In this document: piece by piece, positions 7,491-14,538 of the stretch
Numbering within the stretch: the stretch's first letter is position 1
How the letters are laid out: every line of letters begins with the position of its first letter
From: a virus
IMG/VR virus record: IMGVR_UViG_3300034190_000172
Location: 1 to 35,224 of that record
DNA: 35,224 nt
Reading direction: 5' to 3' (one strand)
Program-made: the position numbers and the translations under genes
Notes under the pieces: model-generated
What the model was told of the DNA's origin: nothing
The model's input: only the letters and a program-made list of their open reading frames with translations
The model's database searches: none

Positions 7491-9290
7491 ATGAGATTTG
7501 TATTCGATATAGAGACAGACGGGTTAATACCTGAGCTGACTAAGATCCACTGCATAGAGTTGATCCATGTTGAAACTGGGACAGCTTACAGCTTTACACC
7601 TGCCAATGTTCAGGCAGGTCTTGATATGCTGGAGAAGGCTAACGAGATCATAGGCCACAACATCATTGGCTTTGATATACCTGCTATCCAGAAGCTTAAG
7701 CCAGACTGGAAGCCGCAGGGCAAGGTTACAGACACACTGGTGCTATCACAGCTACTTAAGGGTGATATCAAGAACTCAGACTTTGACTACGACAGAGAGT
7801 ACGGTTTCGGCATAGGCGTTACCACTGGATTACCTAAGCGGTTATGCGGTAGTCACTCTTTGAAAGCTTGGGGCTATCGTCTCAATGAGCACAAAGAAGA
7901 GATCCAGACAGATTGGAAAGTGTGGACACCAGAGATGCAAAAGTATTGCGCTCAGGATGTCGCAGTAAATCATAAGCTCTTCAACCACTTCGACACACTT
8001 ATTAAAGACAGCGAATGGTCACAGGATTCAATAGATCTTGAGCATCAGGCAGCAGAGCTTTGTTACCGTATTGGCAACAATGGCTGGTCGTTTGATGAGA
8101 AGAAAGCCGGTAAGTTATATGCTGAGCTGGCAAAAGAAAGGTCAATACTCGACACCGAGCTACAGACATTATTCGAGCCTTGGGAAGTATCAACATGGTT
8201 CACGCCAAAAGTAAATAACAAGCGATACGGTTATGAGAAAGGCGTACCTTTTGAGAAGAAGAAGCCTATTGAATTCAATCCTCAGTCACGCAGACATATC
8301 GAACGCTGTCTTAAAGAAAAGTATGGGTGGAAGCCCAAGAAGATGACGAACGGTGGTCACGCCCAGATCGATGAGACCATCTTAGGTGCTCTACATTATC
8401 CTGAGGCCAAGAAGCTGGCTCGTATGTTTCTACTGAACAAACGACTTGGACAACTGGCAGAAGGCAAACAGGCTTGGCTTAAGTTAGCTGATAAAGACGG
8501 TCGTATCAGACACCAGATTGTTCCCTGTGGCACAGTAACAGGCCGTGCTGCTCACAGACGACCAAACTTAGGTCAGGTTCCTAGAGCTTCAGCTCCGTTT
8601 GGTAAACAGTGCAGGGATCTATTCACAGTGCCTGAGGGCTACTCGCTACTCGGTAGTGACCTCTCTGGTATCGAGCTGAGAATACTGGCGCACTATCTAT
8701 CGTTTACCGATGGTGGTGCTTACGCAAAGCAGATCCTCAAAGGTGACATCCACACGTTCAACCAGAAAGCCGCAGGTCTTGAAACCCGTGATCAAGCTAA
8801 GACGTATATTTATGCGCTTTGCTACGGGGCAGGTGATGCCATGATGGGTAAGATCGTTGGTGGTAACGCTAAAGATGGCAAGAAGCTCAAGGAGAAGTTC
8901 TTCAAGAGTATGCCAGCATTCCAAGAGCTACAGAATGGAGTGCAGGGTGCAGTTAGCCGAGGTTGGCTTAAGAGCATCGATGGTCGCAGGGTCAGGCTCA
9001 GATCAGCACACAGTGCGCTTAATGCGTTACTACAGTCTGCTGCTGGGTGTGTCTCTAAACGTTGGATCTGTCTTATTGATAAAGAATTAAAAGCCCGTGG
9101 ATTGGACAAGGACTGTTACATGGTCGCTTGGGTTCACGATGAGGTACAAATAGCTGTTAAGGAAGGGCTAGAAGATTATGTCGGTCATCTCACTGGAAGC
9201 TGCGCGAAAAAGGTTGGGGAAGAGTTTAATATCCAACTCCCCATCGAGTCAGAATTCTCCTTCGGTAAAACATGGGCAGACTCCCACTAA
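7491..9290 (+). CDS. Family A DNA polymerase with 3'-5' exonuclease (T7 gp5-like)
   Basis: This 599-residue replicative polymerase is about 100 shorter than T7 gp5. The exonuclease domain is intact: FDIETDG (Asp6, Glu8), NIIGFD (Asp62), YCAQD (Tyr152, Asp156). Polymerase motif A is SDLSGIELR (Asp390), motif B KTYIYALCYGAG (Lys437, Tyr441) and motif C WVHDEVQ (His549, Asp550). Between the palm segments containing FTPK (about 240) and FNPQSRRHI only about 22 residues remain where T7 has its roughly 76-residue thioredoxin-binding domain, so it probably does not use thioredoxin as T7 does. Tyr441 corresponds to E. coli Phe762. GGGGAGAGGGG lies right before the ATG. Confidence 0.97.
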   Translation: MRFVFDIETDGLIPELTKIHCIELIHVETGTAYSFTPANVQAGLDMLEKANEIIGHNIIGFDIPAIQKLKPDWKPQGKVTDTLVLSQLLKGDIKNSDFDYDREYGFGIGVTTGLPKRLCGSHSLKAWGYRLNEHKEEIQTDWKVWTPEMQKYCAQDVAVNHKLFNHFDTLIKDSEWSQDSIDLEHQAAELCYRIGNNGWSFDEKKAGKLYAELAKERSILDTELQTLFEPWEVSTWFTPKVNNKRYGYEKGVPFEKKKPIEFNPQSRRHIERCLKEKYGWKPKKMTNGGHAQIDETILGALHYPEAKKLARMFLLNKRLGQLAEGKQAWLKLADKDGRIRHQIVPCGTVTGRAAHRRPNLGQVPRASAPFGKQCRDLFTVPEGYSLLGSDLSGIELRILAHYLSFTDGGAYAKQILKGDIHTFNQKAAGLETRDQAKTYIYALCYGAGDAMMGKIVGGNAKDGKKLKEKFFKSMPAFQELQNGVQGAVSRGWLKSIDGRRVRLRSAHSALNALLQSAAGCVSKRWICLIDKELKARGLDKDCYMVAWVHDEVQIAVKEGLEDYVGHLTGSCAKKVGEEFNIQLPIESEFSFGKTWADSH

Positions 9291-9555
9291 TGCGTATTTT
9301 GAGAACCTCGCAATGGAGGCAGTTGCGCACAAGGTCAAGGCAGTTCTCGATGAAGCTTGGCAGGGAAACTTCACCACCAAGTCAGACTTCGCAAGACGAC
9401 AAGCCGACTGGGTCGGACTTGCCGCCTCTCTCGGATACATCACCGTCCTCGCAAGTGAAGAGTCATGGACAAGATACTGGATGATTACCGAGGAAGGCCT
9501 CGCTCAGTTACAGGAAATTAATGTTATTTTATTAGGGGAAGACTATGAAGATTGA
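9178..9555 (+). CDS. Small protein overlapping the end of DNA polymerase
   Basis: This 125-residue ORF starts 113 bases inside the polymerase gene in another frame and overlaps the exonuclease start by 11 bases. The N-terminus MSVISLEAARKRLGK resembles the start of many small phage proteins (xVISLExARK), which favours the long form. An internal ATG at 9313 would give 81 residues and avoid the overlap. The C-terminal half (SDFARRQADWVGLAASLGYIT and WMITEEGLAQL) looks like a small winged-helix-type fold, but this is a guess. Function unknown; it lies inside the replication operon. Confidence 0.7.
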   Translation: MSVISLEAARKRLGKSLISNSPSSQNSPSVKHGQTPTNAYFENLAMEAVAHKVKAVLDEAWQGNFTTKSDFARRQADWVGLAASLGYITVLASEESWTRYWMITEEGLAQLQEINVILLGEDYED

Positions 9556-10315
9556 TGAGTTACTACCAGACGGTCGCATCACTATGTTGATCGATGCTGA
9601 TATCTACCTGTTCCGTGCCTGTTCCGCTGCTGAATTCGAGCATGATTGGGGTGACGATGTATGGTCACTCACCACTGACCTCAAAGAAGCTCAGGCTTAC
9701 TTTAAGAAGAGCATCGAAGAGTTCCAACAGGAGTTAGGCATCGAGGACTTTCTGCTGTGTATTACTTCGACTGATAACTTCAGAAAAGACGTACTGCCTG
9801 AGTACAAAAGCAACCGCAAAGGCACACGCAAGCCAGTCGGATATAAAGCTCTCGTTGATTGGGCAAAAGAAGAATATCCCTACTTCATGCTTCCGAAGCT
9901 AGAAGCTGACGATGTCATGGGTATTCTCCAGACGACCAAGGGTAAAGAGACCTACATTGTCTCGGATGATAAAGACATGATGACCATAGCAGGTCGTCTG
10001 TATCAACCTCAGAAGAAGATTAAGCTTAACCTGACTGAGACAGAAGCTAACCAGTGGTTTTACCGTCAGACGCTCACAGGTGACACTGTGGATGGCTATG
10101 CAGGTATCAAAGGTATCGGCCCTAAGAAAGCTGATGGCATTATCGCTAGTAGCTGCACATGGCGTAACGTAGAGGCCACTTATCTCAAGCACGGTTACAC
10201 TCAGAAAGAAGCACTCCAGCAAGCTAGGTGTGCTCGGATCTGTCGATCTACAGAGTACGATTTAACCACCAACACACTTAAACTATGGGAACCAAGCCAT
10301 GACGAACATAATTGA
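9545..10315 (+). CDS. 5'-3' exonuclease, flap-nuclease type (T7 gp6-like)
   Basis: This 256-residue nuclease removes RNA primers and helps degrade host DNA and recombine phage DNA. It has the PIN/FEN layout: IDADIYLFRA near residue 16 (metal-binding Asp), YKSNRKGTRKP, LEADDVMG (acidic cluster), VSDDKDMMTI (acidic pair), and the helix-hairpin-helix region TGDTVDGYAGIKGIGPKKA. All are strongly like T7 gp6. AGGGGAAG precedes the ATG. The start overlaps the small upstream gene, and its stop overlaps the DUF3310 gene start by 17 bases, so this block is tightly coupled. Confidence 0.95.
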   Translation: MKIDELLPDGRITMLIDADIYLFRACSAAEFEHDWGDDVWSLTTDLKEAQAYFKKSIEEFQQELGIEDFLLCITSTDNFRKDVLPEYKSNRKGTRKPVGYKALVDWAKEEYPYFMLPKLEADDVMGILQTTKGKETYIVSDDKDMMTIAGRLYQPQKKIKLNLTETEANQWFYRQTLTGDTVDGYAGIKGIGPKKADGIIASSCTWRNVEATYLKHGYTQKEALQQARCARICRSTEYDLTTNTLKLWEPSHDEHN

Positions 10316-10550
10316 AAGCCCAGCGCATTACGCAATCCATAACATTGAGCCGATCACTTTCATAATGGGCAACAACCTCCCGTTCTGGAAGGGCAACATC
10401 ATCAAGTACTGCATGAGAGCAGGTTACAAGCATTATGACGGCCAAGACTCTGTAGAGAGCGAGATAACAGACCTGATGAAGGTCATCCGATACGCTGAGA
10501 TGCGAATAAACACTCTTGAAGGGAGAAGCCCAATCCATGACGACGAATAG
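10299..10550 (+). CDS. DUF3310-type small protein
   Basis: This is an 83-residue protein. SPAHYAIHNIEPITFI, followed by FWKGNIIKYCMRAGYK and SEITDLMKVIRYAEMRI, is the pattern of DUF3310. T7 gp1.7, a nucleotide kinase, carries the same domain, so a role in nucleotide supply is possible. That fits its position directly in front of the ribonucleotide reductase, whose start it overlaps by 14 bases. The activity of a DUF3310 domain alone is not established, and the kinase idea is inference from the T7 protein. Confidence 0.85.
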   Translation: MTNIIESPAHYAIHNIEPITFIMGNNLPFWKGNIIKYCMRAGYKHYDGQDSVESEITDLMKVIRYAEMRINTLEGRSPIHDDE

Positions 10551-12438
10551 CGGATTACCAACTGATTACCAAACATTCATAGCAACCTCACGCTACTGTC
10601 GTTGGTTGCCTAAGAAGAACCGTAGAGAGACATGGCCCGAAACCGTGGATCGCTTCTGTGAAAACATATTACAGCGAGTATCACTGACTAAAGAAGAGAT
10701 CGAGGAGTGCCGAGAGGCTGTTGTTAACCTTGATGTGATGCCCTCTATGAGAGCCGTGATGACCGCTGGTAAAGCAGCAGACAGAGACAACACAAGTATC
10801 TACAACTGCTCTTATATGGCTGTAGACAGCACCAGAGCCTTTGATGAGGCTATGTTCATACTATTGTGTGGCACTGGTGTAGGCTTCAGTGTCGAAAAGA
10901 AGTACACACAGAAGTTACCACAGGTTCCGAGTGAGTTCCGTGATAACGGTGACGTACTTGTAGTAGCTGACAGCAAAGAAGGCTGGGCTAGGTCATTCCG
11001 TAAGCTTATCGCTATGCTTTACACTGGTGATGTACCTAAGTGGGACACAAGCAAGGTAAGACCTGCTGGTTCACGACTTGAGACCTTCGGAGGTAGAGCA
11101 TCTGGCGCTGGGCCATTAGAGCAATTGTTTGTATATACAATCGATGTGTTCAAAGAAGCAGCCGGTAGACAGCTCACACCTTTTGAGTGTCATTCGATCA
11201 TGTGTAAGGTCGGTGAGGTAGTGGTCGTTGGTGGTGTCCGTAGATCAGCAATGATCAGCTTAAGTGACCTGCAAGACGATAAGATGAGATTAGCTAAGAG
11301 CGGTAACTGGTGGGAAACACGACCAGAGATGGCATTGGCTAACAACTCGGTAAGCTTTACCCGTAAGCCTGACATGATGTCGTTTCTCGATGAGTGGACA
11401 GCACTGGTCAAGAGTGGCTCAGGTGAACGAGGTATATTCAACCGTGAAGCCAGCCAGAACCAAGTAGCACGGTTCGACAGGAGAGATCCAAGCCCTGAGT
11501 TTGGTACTAACCCTTGCTCAGAGATCGTACTACGCCCTAACCAGTTCTGTAATCTATCTGAGGTCGTGGTGAGAGCCAGTGACACAGAAGAAGACCTGAA
11601 GCGTAAAGTACGAATTGCAGCCATTCTAGGCACAGTACAGGCCACATTCACTCATATGCCTTACCTTCGTAAGATATGGCAGAAAAACACGTCAGAAGAG
11701 GCTTTGTTAGGTCTCAGCCTGACTGGGATCATGGACAATGAGATTACTGCTAATCCTGATGGACGACTCCTTAATGTTCTTAGAGATATATCTGTTTCGG
11801 TTAATGCAGAATACGCTGACCGCTTTGGAATTCAACGCTCAGCGAGCATCACCTGTGTTAAGCCTTCTGGCACTGTCAGCCAGCTTGTTGATGCTGCTTC
11901 TGGTATTCATACACGTCACTCTGAGTATTATATTCGTACTATTCGTGGTGATAAGAAAGATCCTCTCACCAAGCTTATGGTAGACCAAGGCATCCCTGCT
12001 GAGGACTGTGTGATGAAGCCTGACACAACGACTGTGTTCAGCTTCCCTGTGAAGTCACCAGACAATGCCATCGTAAGAGACGATAGATCAGCTCTTGAGC
12101 AGCTTGAGACGTGGAAGACCTACGCTCTTGAGTGGTGTGAACATAAGCCATCCGTGACGATATCCGTGAGAGATCATGAGTGGATGGAGGTAGGAGCTTG
12201 GGTGTATAAGCACTTCGATATCATCAGTGGCATTAGCTTCTTACCACACTCCAACCACACCTATCAGCAAGCGCCCTATCAGGAGTGTACCAAGGATGAA
12301 TACATAGCATTGAAGGCAGTGATGCCTGAGAAGGTAGATTGGACGAAGCTGAGTTCTTATGAGTCCGAAGATAACACTTCAGGGTCGCAGACATTGGCTT
12401 GCTCGGGTGATGCCTGTGAAGTCGTTGACCTTACTTAA
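10537..12438 (+). CDS. nrdJ: Class II (B12-dependent) ribonucleotide reductase, monomeric type
   Basis: This 633-residue enzyme reduces ribonucleotides to deoxyribonucleotides using adenosylcobalamin to make a thiyl radical. It follows the monomeric Lactobacillus leichmannii type. NCSY holds Cys91 (Cys119 there), NPCSEI holds Asn325, Cys327 and Glu329 (Asn406, radical Cys408, Glu410), and QFCNL holds Cys338 (Cys419). The tail ACSGDAC has Cys622 and Cys627, matching the shuttle pair 731/736 in spacing. KPSGTVSQL, the phosphate-binding segment, is also present. It is about 100 residues shorter than the lactobacillus enzyme. I chose ATG 10537 (GAAGGGAG upstream) over a TTG at 10516. Oxygen-independent dNTP supply is typical of marine phages; host cobalamin is required. 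Confidence 0.95.
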   Translation: MTTNSGLPTDYQTFIATSRYCRWLPKKNRRETWPETVDRFCENILQRVSLTKEEIEECREAVVNLDVMPSMRAVMTAGKAADRDNTSIYNCSYMAVDSTRAFDEAMFILLCGTGVGFSVEKKYTQKLPQVPSEFRDNGDVLVVADSKEGWARSFRKLIAMLYTGDVPKWDTSKVRPAGSRLETFGGRASGAGPLEQLFVYTIDVFKEAAGRQLTPFECHSIMCKVGEVVVVGGVRRSAMISLSDLQDDKMRLAKSGNWWETRPEMALANNSVSFTRKPDMMSFLDEWTALVKSGSGERGIFNREASQNQVARFDRRDPSPEFGTNPCSEIVLRPNQFCNLSEVVVRASDTEEDLKRKVRIAAILGTVQATFTHMPYLRKIWQKNTSEEALLGLSLTGIMDNEITANPDGRLLNVLRDISVSVNAEYADRFGIQRSASITCVKPSGTVSQLVDAASGIHTRHSEYYIRTIRGDKKDPLTKLMVDQGIPAEDCVMKPDTTTVFSFPVKSPDNAIVRDDRSALEQLETWKTYALEWCEHKPSVTISVRDHEWMEVGAWVYKHFDIISGISFLPHSNHTYQQAPYQECTKDEYIALKAVMPEKVDWTKLSSYESEDNTSGSQTLACSGDACEVVDLT

Positions 12439-12551
12439 GGTTAGCGTTAAAAGTCTCAAAGCGATTCTTTAAAGGAGTAAGGCTATTAGGATAGGATCAG
12501 TCAGCTGTGTAACAAGAGAGACTATTACTAATCGCCATATTAATTACGCTT

Positions 12552-12658
12552 AATGGAGGTTGCGGGGTGATACCTACGACCTTCAATAGCTAAGAACCTC
12601 CATTGACGATGTAACAAGACATCTAAGAGTGTATCCCAGCCAATCGTAGGCATCACCC
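12552..12658 (+). ncRNA. Interlocked inverted repeats, possible RNA pseudoknot
   Basis: Arm A (12552-12561, AATGGAGGTT) is perfectly complementary to A' (12595-12604). Arm B (12565-12579) is complementary to B' (12644-12658) at 14 of 15 positions. The order A-B-A'-B' means both stems together form an H-type pseudoknot, or else two mutually exclusive hairpins. A small extra hairpin (GATGT/ACATC, 12608-12623) sits in the A'-B' loop. It lies 113 bases after the reductase stop and upstream of the putative late promoter, so it would be the 3' end of the replication transcript. It could equally act as DNA. Confidence 0.5.
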
Positions 12659-12745
12659 AAAAGGCTAGTACCCAAGACTCATCCTGTCAAGATATACCCT
12701 GTACGTGATTATGTACCGTGTGAGACAGAAACCTAACCGTAGACC

Positions 12746-12770
12746 ATTTGTGTCCACCCTTAGGAGATAA
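12746..12770 (+). promoter_or_regulatory. Putative phage RNA polymerase promoter, copy 2
   Basis: This is the second exact copy of the 17-mer found before the RNA polymerase gene, followed here by AGGAGATAA. With the start at G12763, the ATTT at the upstream end and the TAG-GAGA around the start fall in the same places as in the SP6 promoter. It faces the virion genes and would give a leader of almost 490 bases before the first fibre gene, crossing the 33-bp repeats. Confidence 0.65.
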
Positions 12771-12848
12771 TGCTCTAAGCTCACTCATATGCAACACACC
12801 AGCAATAAGACATGAGTATATACATGGGTAATCCATGAGTATGTATTA

Positions 12849-12914
12849 GGTGTAAGCAGGGGTGAATACTTAGGTGATCTTGGTGTAAGCAGGGGTGAAT
12901 ACTTAGGTGATCTT
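12849..12914 (+). repeat. 33-bp perfect tandem repeat, two copies
   Basis: Copies at 12849-12881 and 12882-12914 are identical, and five more bases of a third copy (GGTGT) follow. Each unit begins GGTGTAAGCAGGGG and ends GGTGATCTT. Only two copies and no spacers are present, so this is not a CRISPR. Iteron-like binding sites or a recent slippage duplication are the likely readings. Confidence 0.9.
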
Positions 12915-13249
12915 GGTGTTACTTATGTCCCGATTTGTAATGAATAGATATCACCCTTGACCATCAATTATCAGACACACCCAAGATATCACAGCAGTTC
13001 AAGCCTGAGCATCAACGGATAATACATCCGATGACCTATGATCCCTAGTGATATCAATGACTTAGGTCGTATACGCTGGTACTTTAGGGACTCTAGGGAC
13101 TCCTAGCCCAGATTCTGACCCCCACTGCCTAAACTAATCAATGGTTTCAAATAATGACCTTAAAGGGTTCTTCTTGTTGTTGTTGTTATTAGGCTTTCAA
13201 GAGAAGCTACCCAGATTCAACACATTAGATATTGCATAGGTATTAACCA

Positions 13250-14494
13250 ATGGAAGTTACAACAACTAAACACATCAGTAAGCTGGACGTAGCTCAGCCT
13301 TCAGGCAGCTCACCTATCAGTGAGGCAGACGACCACCTAAGATTCATCAAAGACTGCATCAAGACGACCTTCTCAGGTATCACCTCAGTAGGCTCAGGTA
13401 ACGTCACAGCAGATGCAGCAGCTTTAAACAAGCTCGATGGATACACAGGTACGACTGGTGATTTAAACACCATAGCCGGTGCTGTATCCTCAGGTCTTAC
13501 TGTCTCAGATATTGCTAAGCTTGCGGGTGTAAGTGCCACTTCTGCCCAGCTTAATAATACAGCTAATATACCAGCGAATACGAATACTGCCTTAGGTGCG
13601 AAGGCTAACCTAGCTTCTCCTACGCTTACTGGGACTCCTAAAGCTCCTACACAAGCCGCTAGTGATAACTCGACTAAGATTGCTACTACGGCGTATGTTA
13701 CAGCCAAGACCTCAGGTATACCTACCAGTAGTAACCTAGCTGCTACCAATGCTGCTGTAGCCTTGAATACGGACTATAGAGCCTCAAGTACTCTCGCAAT
13801 AGCGGGTAAGGCTAATATAAATAGTCCTGCGCTTACTGGGAATCCTACAGCTACTACACAAGCCGCTACTGATAACTCGACTAAGATTGCTACTACTGCC
13901 TTTGTTACGGGTGCCTTGGGTGCGAAGGCTAACCTAGCTTCTCCTGCGCTTACTGGGACTCCTACAGCTCCTACAGCAGGGGCGGCTGTAAATACCACCC
14001 AGATTGCTACTACTGCCTTTGTTCAGGGCTTGTTAGGTGGTTATCCTACCACGGCTACTTTTAATGCTGGGATAACCTCTGCTACAACACCCAGTGCAAG
14101 TGTAAGTACTGCTGGTAAAATAGAGATTGCTACTACGTCAGAAGCAGCGGCTGGGACAAGTGCAGATAAAGCCTTAACACCGTCGAATTTACTAGGGGTA
14201 GCTGTCGATAATCAGTTTATCAATAGTGTTAACAAGCAAGGCTCTGTGACTATTGCGGGTGTAGGGATTAAATGGGGTATAGGGACAAGTACTACAGGCA
14301 ATTCAGAGTCTTTCACTTATGACACAGCTTTCCCTAATTTTACAAGTGTAGTCATGCTTACCCGAGACACCAATGCTGGGGTATCATCGCTTAACGTTAA
14401 CAGCAGGAATAAGTCTGGCTTCACTATCGATAGGGATAACAACACATACGGTGCTGGTAATTATGATTTTTATTTCCTCGCTATAGGCGGTTAA
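13250..14494 (+). CDS. Tail fibre protein with 36-residue repeats and gp53-like tip
   Basis: This 414-residue fibre protein would bind the host surface. The N-terminus (PISEADDHLRFIKDCIKTTF, about 20-41) is a typical virion-anchoring segment. Three 36-residue repeats follow at 13592-13699, 13799-13906 and 13916-14023, each with the pattern KAN..SP.LTG.P.A.T and ending ..IATTA.V; this is the common phage fibre shaft repeat. The C-terminal part (IKWGIGTSTTGN and YDFYFLAIGG) has the look of the gp53-like fibre tip domain. The DNA of the repeats is nearly identical, so recombination between units is easy. The start lies in ATTAACCAATG, shared with two other appendage genes. Confidence 0.88.
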   Translation: MEVTTTKHISKLDVAQPSGSSPISEADDHLRFIKDCIKTTFSGITSVGSGNVTADAAALNKLDGYTGTTGDLNTIAGAVSSGLTVSDIAKLAGVSATSAQLNNTANIPANTNTALGAKANLASPTLTGTPKAPTQAASDNSTKIATTAYVTAKTSGIPTSSNLAATNAAVALNTDYRASSTLAIAGKANINSPALTGNPTATTQAATDNSTKIATTAFVTGALGAKANLASPALTGTPTAPTAGAAVNTTQIATTAFVQGLLGGYPTTATFNAGITSATTPSASVSTAGKIEIATTSEAAAGTSADKALTPSNLLGVAVDNQFINSVNKQGSVTIAGVGIKWGIGTSTTGNSESFTYDTAFPNFTSVVMLTRDTNAGVSSLNVNSRNKSGFTIDRDNNTYGAGNYDFYFLAIGG

Positions 14495-14538
14495 TCGAGT
14501 TTTAACTCTCATGTCTACACATCAAAGGATTACATCCG

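Larger units (their letters stand above)
12439..13249 (+). other. Gene-free region (811 bases) dense in repeats and dyads
   Basis: No ORF with a credible start and length lies here on either strand, and no tRNA was recognised. Contents in order: two interlocked inverted repeats at 12552-12658; a putative phage promoter at 12746; paired CATGAGTAT repeats at 12811-12842; a 33-bp tandem duplication at 12849-12914; three GATATCAC/GTGATATC boxes (12946, 12984, inverted at 13048); a 9-bp tandem TAGGGACTC at 13085-13102; and a short run of GTT trinucleotides near 13170. It divides replication genes from virion genes, so it is the natural site for late control, an origin, a packaging site or an attachment site. 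Confidence 0.8.

Noticed and set aside
12660-12700. Host-type promoter on the reverse strand (TTGACA near 12686)
   Set aside because: The TTGACA is good, but at 17 bases spacing only a poor -10 (TAGCCT) is found and no reverse-strand gene follows.
12849-12914. 33-bp repeats as a CRISPR array
   Set aside because: Only two copies stand directly head to tail with no spacers, and no cas genes are present.
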